Below, in pieces: positions 25,298-33,999 of a DNA stretch of 64,000 nt. The translations under genes and the position numbers were made by a program. This DNA is from Myxococcota bacterium (GTDB lineage: Bacteria; Myxococcota_A; UBA796; UBA9615; JAKLKC01): positions 114,728 to 178,727 of the forward strand of contig JAKLKC010000002.1 of assembly GCA_023150875.1 (NCBI GenBank), written 5' to 3'. A model generated the notes under the pieces. It saw only the letters and a list, made by a program, of their open reading frames with translations, was not told the origin of the DNA and ran no database searches. The first letter of the stretch is position 1, and the number at the start of each line of letters is the position of its first letter.

Positions 25298-26191
25298 CTA
25301 GAGCAGGCTGCGCCTCTCGCGGAGCCCCCCCTCGATGAGGGCCTCCATGTGGTTTCGTACGAGATCGCGGAACGCCGCGACCGCCTCGGGGTCGTCGGCG
25401 GCCTCGGGGGGGGCGCCCGGCAGGATCGGCTCGCCCACCCAGCTCGTCAGGCGCACGGGAAAGGGCAGGGGCCCGAGCCCCATGGCCAGGGGGAAGGGCA
25501 GGCTCTTGATGCCGAAGAGCCGCCGCCCGTCTTCGTACCCGTCGTTGAACACCAGGTAGAGGTCGTCGATCCCGATGCAGGCCACCGGCACCACGGGCAC
25601 GCCGCAGCGGATCGCCAGCCGGGCGAAGCCCACCCGGTCGTCCCACATGAGGCGGTAGCGCCGGGCGGTGGACTTGAAGGCCTCCTTCGCGCCGCCGGGG
25701 AAGACCATCACCAGGTTGCCCTGGCGGAGCAGGGCCTCCCCGAGGTCGGGGCGCCCCTCGACGGCGCCGAAGGCCAGGAGGGTCTCCCGGAGCACCGGCA
25801 TCCGGCTGAAGAGGCGGTCCATCAGGGCGCGGGGCAGGCGCCGGTGGGAGTCGTGCAGCGCCGCCCCCAGCAGGACGGCGTCCACGGGGAGGAACCCGTG
25901 GTTGAGCACCAGCAGGGCGGGCCCGCTCGCGGGGATCCGTCCCGCGTCCTTGATCTGGAAACGGAAGTAGCGGGCCAGCCAGCCGGCGTGCTTCAGCGCC
26001 TTGCGGATCGCCGCGATGTCCACGGCGTCGGTCGGGGCGGCGGGCTCCCCGGCGGTGCGGCTGCGGTGGGCGTGGTCCAAGGCGGGCGATCCGGGCGCCT
26101 CCCGCGCGGGTCGGGCGTGCGGGGGCGTGGGCGGGTCGGGGTGCGGTGGGGACGGAAGGGGGTTCCTACCAGATGGGCGCCGCCGATGCAA
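25298..26191 (-). CDS. PlsC-type lysophospholipid acyltransferase family protein
   Basis: The predicted protein has 297 residues. The acyltransferase core has LLVLNHGFLPVDAVLLG (block I, with five rather than four residues between His and Asp), then VMVFPGGAKEAFKS (block III, FPGG) and GVPVVPVACIGIDDLY (block IV). This pattern fits the diacylglycerol-acyltransferase/phospholipid acyltransferase superfamily rather than canonical PlsC. The first ~50 residues are Pro/Arg-rich and unlike the family, so the true start may be downstream, for example near VDIAAIRKAL, although no strong ribosome binding site decides it. It lies 52 bp upstream of the membrane gene on the same strand and may be co-transcribed with it. 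Confidence 0.8.
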   Translation of the reverse strand: MHRRRPSGRNPLPSPPHPDPPTPPHARPAREAPGSPALDHAHRSRTAGEPAAPTDAVDIAAIRKALKHAGWLARYFRFQIKDAGRIPASGPALLVLNHGFLPVDAVLLGAALHDSHRRLPRALMDRLFSRMPVLRETLLAFGAVEGRPDLGEALLRQGNLVMVFPGGAKEAFKSTARRYRLMWDDRVGFARLAIRCGVPVVPVACIGIDDLYLVFNDGYEDGRRLFGIKSLPFPLAMGLGPLPFPVRLTSWVGEPILPGAPPEAADDPEAVAAFRDLVRNHMEALIEGGLRERRSLL

Positions 26192-26284
26192 CCCGAGGCG
26201 TCGCGGGGACGGACGGGGCCCCCGCAGGGCGAGGGGGGGCGCCGCCGTCAGGCCCCCGCGGGCGTCGGTGCCGTCGCGGCGGCC

Positions 26285-26518
26285 TCACTCGCCGTCGTCG
26301 CCGATGGCCTCCACGGGGCAGTTCCGCATCGCCTCGACGCACTGCTTCTCCTCTTCCTCGTCCCTCGGCTGCACCCCGACGAAGGAGTACCCGCCGTCGT
26401 CGTTGCGCTTGAAGTTCTCGGGCGCGGTCAGGCGGCAGGTCTCGCAGTCGATGCACTCGCGGTCCACGTAGAAGCGGCCCCGGGCGTTGTCTCCGTAGCG
26501 GTTGCTGAGCTCGGCCAT
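26285..26518 (-). CDS. single-cluster ferredoxin
   Basis: The predicted protein has 77 residues. The motif Cys-Ile-Asp-Cys-Glu-Thr-Cys near residue 22, a Cys in KQCVEAM and a final CPVEAI ligate one Fe-S cluster. The spacing C-x2-C-x2-C...CP is that of small [3Fe-4S]/[4Fe-4S] ferredoxins (Fer4_13/15 type). The acidic surface suits electron transfer to a P450-like or other oxidoreductase. The nearest plausible users in the window are distant, so the partner is unknown. It shares direction with the acyltransferase gene 93 bp downstream. Confidence 0.92.
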   Translation of the reverse strand: MAELSNRYGDNARGRFYVDRECIDCETCRLTAPENFKRNDDGGYSFVGVQPRDEEEEKQCVEAMRNCPVEAIGDDGE

Positions 26519-26795
26519 GGGGTGGTCCTCGGTCCCTCGCCGCGCCGTGCCGGGGCGCCGGGCGGCGAATGGATATCACGTCCTCCGCGCGGGCGCACCC
26601 GAGGGGGTGGGGTGTCCCTGCAGGCAGACTGCGCATCGGGTCCCCCCCGGGGCCACCCGGCGCGGGGAGCGGTGGGGACATCGTCCCCGGAGCGGGGGGC
26701 GGGGCCTGCCCGCCCGCTGGGCGATCCGTGCTACCTTCACGCCTCGCCGCCCGCGGGCGGGGTCGGCCCCGGGCCGGACCCCTCCCGGACCTCCC

Positions 26796-27161
26796 ATGAT
26801 CCGCAGGACCCTCGCCGCCGCCTTCCTCCCCGTCGCCGCCGCCCTGGCGCTGGCCGCTCCGGCCTGCCAGGAGAGCCGCTGTGTCGCCATCTGCCGGGAC
26901 CTCGGGTACTTCTACGACGACTGCCTCTTCGAGGCCCGGCGGGGGTGGGACGCCTGGCCGGGTGAGGGGGTCGCGGGGCAGGCGGACTTCATCGACCTGT
27001 GCCTCGACGAGTTCGTCTCGGGGGGGGACGAGGCGTGGTGCGAGGAGCGCTGGCCGGCGGGCCTCAACCCCGCGAGCTGCGAGGAGGGCTGGTCGCAGTA
27101 CGGCTGGGACGGCGCCTTCCCGCCCGCGGGTGACGACGACGACTCCGCGGCGGCGGACTGA
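26796..27161 (+). CDS. small Cys-rich lipoprotein
   Basis: The predicted protein has 121 residues with a lipobox APAC (Cys24). The mature part has paired cysteines (CVAIC, DDCLF, DLCLDE, AWCEE, ASCEE), suggesting a disulfide-stabilised helical fold. It ends in GDDDDSAAAD, so the Asp tract is at the C-terminus rather than next to the anchor. I do not recognise the family. A possible -10 (TACCTT) lies at about 26731. Confidence 0.7.
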   Translation: MIRRTLAAAFLPVAAALALAAPACQESRCVAICRDLGYFYDDCLFEARRGWDAWPGEGVAGQADFIDLCLDEFVSGGDEAWCEERWPAGLNPASCEEGWSQYGWDGAFPPAGDDDDSAAAD

Positions 27162-27225
27162 GCCGGGCGAGCGGTCGGCCACGGCCCCGCTTGCCGCGGG
27201 GAGGCAGCGTCCCCAGGATCCCGCC

Positions 27226-27690
27226 ATGCTCCTCCGCACCGCCCTCCTTCCACTCCTCCTGGTCCTCGCCCTCGCCGGCTGCGACGCCGCCGCGCCCCCG
27301 GGCCCGCCCGTGGACGTCGTGCCCGTCGTCGAGACCCAGCAGAGCGGCGTGGGGGCCGAGGCCCGGCGCGTGATCGGGAGCCCGGCGGAGTGGGAGTCGT
27401 TCTGGAAGGAGCACGCCGCGGGGCGGCTGCCACCGGAGCCCCCGCCCCAGGTGGACTTCGAGCGCCGCGTGGTGCTGGTGGCGGCCATGGGCCAGAGGCG
27501 CTCCGGCGGGTTCGGCATCGAGATCGCCGGGGTCGAGCCCACCCCGGGGGGTGGCCTCGAGGTGAGGGTCGCCACCCGCGTCCCCCCCGAGGGCGCGGTC
27601 ACGGCGGCGGTGATGGCCTCGCCCCTGGTGGCGGTGTCGGTGCCTCGCCCCACGGGGCCGGTCCGCTGGGTGGAGGCTCCCGCCCCCTGA
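27226..27690 (+). CDS. PrcB-like lipoprotein
   Basis: The predicted protein has 154 residues with a short signal peptide (LALAGC, Cys19). The rest matches the protease-complex subunit PrcB C-terminal pattern: GSPAEWESFWKEH, PPQVDFERRVVLVAAMGQRRSGGFGIEI, and VAVSVPRPTGPVRWVE. In Treponema denticola, PrcB helps assemble dentilisin. In most bacteria the domain is simply an exported beta-rich module. It may share a transcript with the lipoprotein 64 bp upstream. Domain call good, function uncertain. Confidence 0.75.
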   Translation: MLLRTALLPLLLVLALAGCDAAAPPGPPVDVVPVVETQQSGVGAEARRVIGSPAEWESFWKEHAAGRLPPEPPPQVDFERRVVLVAAMGQRRSGGFGIEIAGVEPTPGGGLEVRVATRVPPEGAVTAAVMASPLVAVSVPRPTGPVRWVEAPAP

Positions 27691-27693
27691 CCG

Positions 27694-28986
27694 CTACCGC
27701 GCCTCCCCCGCTGCCCGCCGCCCCCCGCGTCCACCCCCTCTCCCCGCGTACAGGGCCATCAGACGGACCATGAACCCCTCCTCGCCGAACCGGGCCGCCA
27801 CGTCCCGGGCGGCTTCCCGGCCCATGGCCTGCGCCGCGGCGGGATCCCCCGCCAGGGCCAGGCAGGCGTCGGCCAGGGCCCTGGCGTCGGCGCGGCGGAA
27901 GAGGAGCCCGGTCTCGCCGGGGCGCACCTGCTCGGGGATCCCCCCCACGGCGGCGGCCACCACCGCCCGCCCCCGGGCCATGGGCTCCAACACCGAGAAG
28001 GGCAGGTTCTCGGGCCAGCGGGAGGGGACCACGGCGGCGAGGCAGCGGTCCAGGGCGGCCCGCACCCCCTCGGCGCTCAAGGAGCCCAGGAAGCGGACCC
28101 GGCCCGGCACCCCCCGGCGAAGGACGAGGGCCCGGAGGCGCTCCCCGTCGGGCCCGTCGCCGGCGACGTCGAAGCGCAGGGAGGGGGCGAGGACCGCGGC
28201 GTCGACGAGCAGGTCGACGCCCTTCTCCGCGGCGAGCCGGCCGGCGAAGAGGAACGGTGCCTCCACCCCCGGGGGAGGCGCGGGGGAGAGCCAATCCGGG
28301 GGGACGAAGTGGGGGAGGTGGTGCAGGGGGACGCCCCCCACGCCGAAGTCCCGGAGGCGCTCCAGCAGGAACGACGAGGGGCAGATCAGCCCGTCGGCGA
28401 GGCGGTGGACGCCCAGCAGGCGGTGGGCGGAGGCCTCGGCGGCGGCGGCGGCGGACGCGGCGCGGCTGCCCCGCTTGCAGGCGTTCAGCACCGCGTGGTG
28501 GTAGCGGGCGGGGCGGCACGCCTCGCAGGGCTCCCCCCGGGTGTACAGGAGCCCGTTCGGGCAGACGACCTCGTAGTCGTGGAGGGTCCACAGGGTGCGG
28601 ACGCCCCGGGAGCGGGCCGTCGCGAGCACCGAGGGGGTGAGGTGGTGGTGCAGGTGGTGGGCGTGGACGACGTCGGGGCGCTCCCGGTCGATCAGGCCCG
28701 CGAGGCGGCGGGCGGCGTCCCGGTTCCAGATCCCCCGGGGGAGGGCGTACAGGGCGCGGGCGGTGCCGGCGAGGCGCCCCGCCCCGCGGCGGGCCGCGTC
28801 CAGCGCCCCCCAGTCCAAGGGCGCCGCGAAGTCCGCCTCGTGGGGATCGGGGCGGTTCCGCGGGTGGGCCATGGCGAACCGCACCACCCGGTGCCCCCGC
28901 CGCGCGAGGGCGCCCTCGAGGGCGTCGACGTGGGTGGAGTCCCCGCCCCGGCGGTAGCCCCAGGTGTGGGCCAGCAGCACCTTCAA
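27694..28986 (-). CDS. glycosyltransferase family 4 protein
   Basis: The predicted protein has 430 residues from a TTG start that overlaps the stop of the upstream gene (TTGA). The N-terminal domain (MKVLLAHTWGYRRGGDSTHVDALEGAL, DVVHAHHLHHHLT, TLHDYEVVCPNG) has a Cys cluster CEACRPARYHHAVLNAC seen in some membrane-linked GT4 enzymes. The donor domain carries LFAGRLAAEKGVDLL, VAGDGPDGERL and ENLPFSVLEPMARGRAVVAAAVGGIPE, the GPGTF E-x7-E signature. It probably transfers a nucleotide-sugar donor in surface glycan synthesis. It forms a two-gene unit with the next glycosyltransferase. Specificity unknown. Confidence 0.92.
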   Translation of the reverse strand: MKVLLAHTWGYRRGGDSTHVDALEGALARRGHRVVRFAMAHPRNRPDPHEADFAAPLDWGALDAARRGAGRLAGTARALYALPRGIWNRDAARRLAGLIDRERPDVVHAHHLHHHLTPSVLATARSRGVRTLWTLHDYEVVCPNGLLYTRGEPCEACRPARYHHAVLNACKRGSRAASAAAAAEASAHRLLGVHRLADGLICPSSFLLERLRDFGVGGVPLHHLPHFVPPDWLSPAPPPGVEAPFLFAGRLAAEKGVDLLVDAAVLAPSLRFDVAGDGPDGERLRALVLRRGVPGRVRFLGSLSAEGVRAALDRCLAAVVPSRWPENLPFSVLEPMARGRAVVAAAVGGIPEQVRPGETGLLFRRADARALADACLALAGDPAAAQAMGREAARDVAARFGEEGFMVRLMALYAGRGGGRGGRRAAGEAR

Positions 28987-30095
28987 CGGAGCAGCTCCCG
29001 GTAGAGGGCGGCGTAGTCCGCCACCATGCGCTCCTCGGTGTGGAGGGCCAGGGCCCGGGCCCGGGCGGCCTCCCCGGCGGCCCGCAGGGCGCCGGGATCG
29101 GAGAGGAGGGCCGCCGTGGCGCCCGCGAGGGCGGAGGGAGAGCCGGGGGGCACGAGGAGGCCCGTGCGGGGCGCGTCCAGCACCTCGGGGATCCCCCCGA
29201 CAGCCGTCGCCACCGCCGGGACCCCGGCGAGGGCGGCCTCCACCAGGACCAGGCCGAACCCCTCCCACCGGGCCGGGTGCATCAGGAGGTCGGTCTCCGC
29301 CAGCAGGGCGCCGACGTCCTCGACGCGGCCGACGAACCGCGCCCGGTCCTGGACCCCCGCCCGCTCCGCCCGCCGGACCAGGGCCCCCAGCAGCGGACCC
29401 TCCCCCGCGACGGTCAGCTCCGCTCCCGGGAACCTCGGGAGCAGGAGGGCCAGGGCGTCGATGGCGTCCTCCATCCCCTTCTGGGGCGCCAGGCGGCCGA
29501 TGGCGGCCAGGCGGGGCCGGGCGGGATCCGGAAGGAGGGGAGCGCTCGGACGGGGAACGCGGGCCGGATCGGCGCCGTTGGCGATCACCCGGACGCGGTC
29601 CCGGGGGATCCCCCGGGCGACGGCGTGCTCGGCGACCGCCCGGCTGACGGCGACCACCCGGTCCGTGACCCGGGCCAGGACGGCGCCGGCGGCGCGGTGC
29701 ACGGGGCCGTCCTCGTCGAGGTCGGTGTTGTGGGCGGTGGAGACCGTGGCCCTGGCTCCCCCGGCGAGGGCGGCGAGGCGCCCCCAGGTGTCGCCGGCGA
29801 AGAGGTGGGTGTGGACCAGGTCGAAGCCGCCACCCCTCACCCACGCCGCGCCCCGGGCCACGGCCGCCACACCTGGCGCGCGGCGGCGGCGGCCGAGGCA
29901 GCGGACCTCGGCGCCCGCCTCCCGCACGGGCGCTTCCAGGGGGCCGAGCCCCATCACCGTCGCCACCGCCACGTCGAACCCGAGGGCGGGCAGTCCCCGG
30001 ACCAGGGCGAGGACCACCCGCTCCGCGCCCCCCGCCTGCAGGGCGGTGACGACCTGGAGGACCCGGGCCCGGCGAGGAGGGTGGGGCGATGGCAC
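28983..30095 (-). CDS. glycosyltransferase family 4 protein
   Basis: The predicted protein has 370 residues. The N-terminal motif is ALQAGGAERVV, with the HTHLFAGDTWG acceptor region and STAHNT; the donor side has RVRVIANGADPARV, AIGRLAPQKGMEDAI, VAGEGPLLGAL and EGFGLVLVEAALAGVPAVATAVGGIPEV. These are standard GT4 features. It is the upstream gene of a TTGA-overlapping pair with another GT4 enzyme, so both probably act on one glycan. It is divergent from the kelch-like lipoprotein, with only 45 bp between start codons, so their promoters must overlap. GATTCTAATTC in that gap is a possible -10. Confidence 0.92.
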   Translation of the reverse strand: MPSPHPPRRARVLQVVTALQAGGAERVVLALVRGLPALGFDVAVATVMGLGPLEAPVREAGAEVRCLGRRRRAPGVAAVARGAAWVRGGGFDLVHTHLFAGDTWGRLAALAGGARATVSTAHNTDLDEDGPVHRAAGAVLARVTDRVVAVSRAVAEHAVARGIPRDRVRVIANGADPARVPRPSAPLLPDPARPRLAAIGRLAPQKGMEDAIDALALLLPRFPGAELTVAGEGPLLGALVRRAERAGVQDRARFVGRVEDVGALLAETDLLMHPARWEGFGLVLVEAALAGVPAVATAVGGIPEVLDAPRTGLLVPPGSPSALAGATAALLSDPGALRAAGEAARARALALHTEERMVADYAALYRELLR

Positions 30096-30140
30096 GGGGG
30101 GATTCTAATTCGAGGCCGGTCTGTGCGAGAATCCCGGTCC

Positions 30141-31766
30141 ATGTCCCGCCCCGCCCGCGCCGTCGCGGCGCTGCTCCTCGCCGCCGGATGCTCCCCTACG
30201 GAGGACCCCGGCGAGGCGGCGCCCGCCTTCCTGTTCCGCCTGGACGTCACCGTCCCGACGGACCAGGACCCCCTGTCGGTGGTGGAGACGCTCCGGCTGC
30301 GGGTCCAGTACGCCGACGGCAGCGAGGCGTCCTTCGAGTCGGAGGTCGCCGGGGCGGAGGAGATCCCCCTCTCCGACGTCCCCCCGGGGGACGTCCGGGC
30401 GCTGGTGCTGGAGGGCCTGGTGGGGGGCTTGGTCGCCTACTCGGGCCGGACGTCCGGGGCCGTGGACCTGGCGGAGGGGGGCCAGGCGGCGCTGTGGTTC
30501 GCCCGGGAGGGCACCGTCGGTCGCATGCCGACGGAGCTGTCGAGCCCCCGGGCGTGGGGATCGGCATGGCTCCTCCCCGACGGGCGCGTGGCGGTGGTCG
30601 GGGGCTCCACCTGGGACTCCGACGCGGGGGAGGAGGCGCTGTCGGCGACCATCGAGGTCATCGATCCCGGCCGCCCTGCGGACGAGCGCGCCGAGGTGGT
30701 GGGGCAGGGGTTCCAGCGCATGGGGGGCGGCTTCGCCCGCCTGGACGGCTCCCGCCCCGACGACGTGGGGGACGTGGTGTACCTGGGCGGCGGCTCTGCG
30801 CTGTTCGATCCGGGCACGGTCGGGATCGAGGAGGCCGACGCCTCCGCCGGCATGTTCTGGCTGGACGCAGAGGCCCTCGGGACCGGCGCTGCGGACCTGG
30901 GCTCCCTTCCCGAGCCGAGGTGCCAGGGGGTCGCCGTCACCCTTCCGGAAGGGCGGATCGGCCTGACCGGGGGCTACAAGCCCGAAGGAAACGCCCGCGA
31001 GTTCTCCAACATCGTCTACGTGGTCGACGCCGCCACCGGCGTCGTGGAGTCGTCCGCCAGCCTGCGGCGGGAGAGGGTCCACCACGCCGTCGCTCCCCTC
31101 CCCGGCGGGGACTTCCTGATCGCAGGCGGCGCGGGGATCCAGGGCTCCTCCCTGGCCGCCGTGCCCGAGGTGGAGACCTGGCACGGGGAAGGGACATCCA
31201 GCACCGGCCCAGACCTGGGGGAGGCCCGGGCCTGGCTCACGGCGACCCCCCTCCCCGACGGCACGGTGCTCCTCGCCGGCGGTGGCTCGGTGAACGGGAA
31301 CGGCGATCTCGTCCAGCCCGCCGCCGTCGCCGAGGTCTACGATCCCCTCGCGGACGAGGTCAGGCCCACGGCGGAGCAGCCCAACCGGCCCCGCGCGGAC
31401 CACGCCGCCACGCCGCTGCCCAACGGCGACGTGCTGCTGTGCGGCGGGTGGAGCGACCGCGCCGAGCCCGAGGCCCACTGCGAGGTCTACCGGTTCGCCA
31501 CCGACTCCTTCGACGGGGTCCCGGACGACGAGGGGGACAGCGGCGAGCTGGGGAGCGGTGGGAGGGCCGGCGTCGCCGCGGTGGCGCTCCCGGACGGGGA
31601 CGTCCTCCTGCTGGGTGGCTGGAGCGGCCGGCCCAAGGAGGACGTGTTCCGCTACCACCCCACCTCCGCCGAGGCGACCCCGTTCGCCGCCCGGCCTGCT
31701 CCCCCCGCGCCGCGCCCCGCGCCGGGGGGCACCGTCACCGGCAGGGTCGTCCTGCACCTCCGCTAG
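30141..31766 (+). CDS. kelch-repeat lipoprotein
   Basis: The predicted protein has 541 residues with lipobox LAAGC (Cys17). An N-terminal beta-sandwich-like region (about 30-115) is followed by kelch blades: AWGSAWLLPDGRVAVVGG, CQGVAVTLPEGRIGLTGG, HHAVAPLPGGDFLIAGG, AWLTATPLPDGTVLLAGG, DHAATPLPNGDVLLCGG and AGVAAVALPDGDVLLLGG. These give six or seven blades of a propeller. The last blade is followed by a Pro-rich tail. The TAG stop codon lies inside the terminal repeat of the MITE-like element, so the native C-terminus may have been altered. Likely a surface binding protein. Confidence 0.85.
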   Translation: MSRPARAVAALLLAAGCSPTEDPGEAAPAFLFRLDVTVPTDQDPLSVVETLRLRVQYADGSEASFESEVAGAEEIPLSDVPPGDVRALVLEGLVGGLVAYSGRTSGAVDLAEGGQAALWFAREGTVGRMPTELSSPRAWGSAWLLPDGRVAVVGGSTWDSDAGEEALSATIEVIDPGRPADERAEVVGQGFQRMGGGFARLDGSRPDDVGDVVYLGGGSALFDPGTVGIEEADASAGMFWLDAEALGTGAADLGSLPEPRCQGVAVTLPEGRIGLTGGYKPEGNAREFSNIVYVVDAATGVVESSASLRRERVHHAVAPLPGGDFLIAGGAGIQGSSLAAVPEVETWHGEGTSSTGPDLGEARAWLTATPLPDGTVLLAGGGSVNGNGDLVQPAAVAEVYDPLADEVRPTAEQPNRPRADHAATPLPNGDVLLCGGWSDRAEPEAHCEVYRFATDSFDGVPDDEGDSGELGSGGRAGVAAVALPDGDVLLLGGWSGRPKEDVFRYHPTSAEATPFAARPAPPAPRPAPGGTVTGRVVLHLR

Positions 31767-31973
31767 TACCACGTTCCGAAGGTTCCTCCCCAGTTTCTCC
31801 GTTCCCAGGCCCACCCGATCCGGAACGTAGGGCGGGGGCTTGTCCCCCGCCGCGGGGCTTCGGCGGGGGACAAGCCCCCGCCCTACGGGGCCTCCCGTTC
31901 GCTGAACCGCGACGCCGATGAGCTGGAAGGCGGACTCAGAAACTGGGGAACTCGCTCTGGAACGACGTACTAG
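31763..31973. mobile_element. MITE-like element with nested perfect palindrome
   Basis: The outer ends are imperfect terminal inverted repeats of about 40 bp. Both begin CTAGTAC, then CGTTCC, then a GTTCC...CCCAGTTTCT block (31763-31801 and, inverted, 31931-31973). Inside is a perfect 27-bp inverted repeat (31826-31852 and 31861-31887) around an 8-nt loop, rich in GGGCGGGGGCTTGTCCCCC. No transposase is encoded, so mobilisation would be in trans. The CTAG ends suggest insertion at a TA-centred target (inference). The left end supplies the stop codon of the kelch gene. Confidence 0.6.
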
Positions 31974-32231
31974 TCCGGCCCTCGCTCATCCGGCTGCCAC
32001 CCAGGGCGATTCGTGACGACTGCCGGTCGGCGTGAATGGCTCGCCGTCCTTAGGCTCGCCCGCAGAGGCGCGGAGTGGCCCGTCCGGGGCCCGCAGAGAA
32101 CGCAGAGTGAAGAGCGGGGAGGCCCGGTGCTGTGGGCGGCAAGCGGATAGGCATCGTTCGGCCTCCCGTCCGCACCCGAGCGGGGGCTCCACGGGAGGGG
32201 ATCGTGCCAACGCGCGGGGGGGCCGATAAGT
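31974..32231. repeat. non-coding segment with CGCAGAG heptamers and a shared GGATAGGCAT motif
   Basis: I see no supported gene between the MITE-like element and the acyl-CoA ligase promoter. Positions 32058-32115 contain several CGCAGAG/GCGGAG units of the kind also found at 41054-41086. CGGATAGGCAT at 32144-32154 recurs at 62429 and, inverted, at 62274. These look like decayed dispersed repeats. Confidence 0.4.
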
Positions 32232-32261
32232 TTGACGGTGGCGGGGGGCGCTGGACATAAT
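32232..32261 (+). promoter_or_regulatory. promoter of the acyl-CoA ligase gene
   Basis: TTGACG (32232-32237) and CATAAT (32256-32261) are 18 bp apart, close to the sigma-70 consensus. Transcription would start near 32268. This excludes the in-frame ATG at 32260 and supports the GTG start at 32398. Confidence 0.65.
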
Positions 32262-32397
32262 GCCCCCCTCGTCCGGGCCGTTCGACCCGCCCGCCCGGGC
32301 GGCCCACCGGCGTACCGCCCCGGACCCGCCGCAGGGCCCGTCCCCGGGACGGCCTCGCCGCGGCCCCCGCACATCCACCCTCCGTCGAGCGTTCGCC

Positions 32398-33954
32398 GTG
32401 AGCTCCACCGATCTGCGCCCCTTCGCCCGACTGACCCTGGGGGAGACCCTCTCGGTCACCCGCGCCCACTTCCCCGACAAGGTCGCCGTCCGTTTCGAGG
32501 ACCGCACGTGGACCTGGACGGAGGTCGACGAGGAGGTGAACCGGCTCGCCCGCCTGCTGGCCGACCTCGGCGTGGGCCGGGGGGACGCGGTGGGCCTGTG
32601 GATGAACAAGCGCCCCGAGGTGGTGTTCGGGTTCCTCGCCGCGGCGCGCCTCCGGGCCCTCGCCGTCCCGTTCAACTTCAAGCAGAACCCGGACAAGATC
32701 GTGTTCCAGGTCCACCAGCTCGGCCTCGCCGCCGTGCTCACCCAGGCCGAGCACCTCCCCCAGGTGTCGGCCTGCGAGGAGCTGCTTCCGGATCCCCGGC
32801 GGATCCTGGTGGTGGAGGACGAGGCGGCGGGGGAGCGGTTCACCCCCATGGCGGCGAGGGCGGCCTTCTCGCCCGAGACGGTAGACCTGGGCGCGACTCC
32901 GGACGAGGTCGTGTACCTGAACTACACGTCGGGCACCACCGGACTCCCCAAGGGGGCGGTGACCACCCACGAGATGATCCAGTGGAACGCCATCTCGTCC
33001 ATCGAGACCCTGGGCACCCGCCGCGACGACGTGTTCCTGTGCATGTTCTCGGTCTTCGCCCACCCCCACGAGCTGTTCCACCGGCCCATGCTCCTGGGGG
33101 GGACCCTGTGCCTCGTGGACTCCCTCAACTCCCACCACGTCGCCCGGGCCATCGACCGCCACCGGGTCACCTGGGTGATGGCGGTGCCCTCGTTCTACGA
33201 GATGCTCCTGGACCACCTGGACGCCGGCGAGCTGGACCTCTCCTGCCTGCGGGTGCTGGAGAGCGGGGGCGCCCACGTCCCCGCCGAGACCCTGCACCGC
33301 CTGGAGCAGCGATTCGCGGCCACCTTCCTGCCGGTGTGGGGCAGCACCGAGACCACGGGGGTGGCGGTCGCCAACTCCCCCCTCACCGGCCGCAAGCCAG
33401 GCACCATGGGGCGGGCGGCGCGGAACTACGAGGTCCGGGTCGTCGGTGACGGAGGCCGGGACGTCGCGCCCGGGGAGACCGGCGAGATGTGGGTCCGCGG
33501 GCCGGCGGTGGTCTCGGGCTACTACCGGGACGAGGAGGAGACCCGCGCCCACTTCAAGGACGGGTGGTACCACTCCAACGACCTCGTCTCCGTGGACGAG
33601 GAGGGGTTCTTCACCTTCCAGGGCCGCAGCAACGAGATGATGAAGATCGGGGGGATCCGGGTCTTCCCGCTGGAGATCGAGCTGGCCATCCGCCAGCACC
33701 CGAAGGTGCACGACGTCGTGGTGGTCCGGGCGGAGGAGAAGCTCCGGGGCGAGGTCGCCCGGGCCGTCGTCATCCTCAAGCCCGGCGAGACCTGCTCCTG
33801 GCGCGAGATCAAGGCCCATTGCCGCCGGCTGCTGGCCCTCTACAAGGTGCCCCGTTACGTGGAGTTCTGGGAGTCGATCCCCCGCACCCCCGCGGGCAAG
33901 GTGGACAAGAAGGCCATCACCGCCACTCCGGTCCAGGCCCTCGCGGAGCCGTGA
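32398..33954 (+). CDS. AMP-dependent acyl-CoA synthetase / acid-CoA ligase
   Basis: The predicted protein has 518 residues from GTG 32398, chosen because the promoter overlaps the earlier ATG at 32260 and because homology begins here. ANL-superfamily motifs are complete: A3 YTSGTTGLPKGAV, A5 GSTETTG, A7 WYHSNDL, A8 GRSNEMMKIGGIRVFPLEIE, and the A10 lysine in PRTPAGKVDKKAI. The enzyme activates a carboxylic acid to an acyl-AMP and then to acyl-CoA. The substrate (medium or long fatty acid, or another acid) cannot be read from sequence. It could feed the Etf-dependent beta-oxidation suggested by the 7-9.6 kb operon (inference). Confidence 0.93.
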   Translation: MSSTDLRPFARLTLGETLSVTRAHFPDKVAVRFEDRTWTWTEVDEEVNRLARLLADLGVGRGDAVGLWMNKRPEVVFGFLAAARLRALAVPFNFKQNPDKIVFQVHQLGLAAVLTQAEHLPQVSACEELLPDPRRILVVEDEAAGERFTPMAARAAFSPETVDLGATPDEVVYLNYTSGTTGLPKGAVTTHEMIQWNAISSIETLGTRRDDVFLCMFSVFAHPHELFHRPMLLGGTLCLVDSLNSHHVARAIDRHRVTWVMAVPSFYEMLLDHLDAGELDLSCLRVLESGGAHVPAETLHRLEQRFAATFLPVWGSTETTGVAVANSPLTGRKPGTMGRAARNYEVRVVGDGGRDVAPGETGEMWVRGPAVVSGYYRDEEETRAHFKDGWYHSNDLVSVDEEGFFTFQGRSNEMMKIGGIRVFPLEIELAIRQHPKVHDVVVVRAEEKLRGEVARAVVILKPGETCSWREIKAHCRRLLALYKVPRYVEFWESIPRTPAGKVDKKAITATPVQALAEP

Positions 33955-33999
33955 TCCGCCCCTCCCGCTCGTGCCGGGCGGCGCGATGAGCAGAGAGAC

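Noticed and set aside
22648..25338. Long opposite-strand and other-frame ORFs throughout (for example over 24256-25338, 6289-7314, 36006-39812)
   Set aside because: These are shadow frames caused by high GC content. They lack domain signatures and starts with ribosome binding sites, and they overlap well-supported genes.
32260..32397. ATG at 32260 as start of the acyl-CoA ligase
   Set aside because: The ATG overlaps the predicted -10 element, and the extra 46 residues are Pro/Arg-rich and unlike the family. GTG 32398 fits better.
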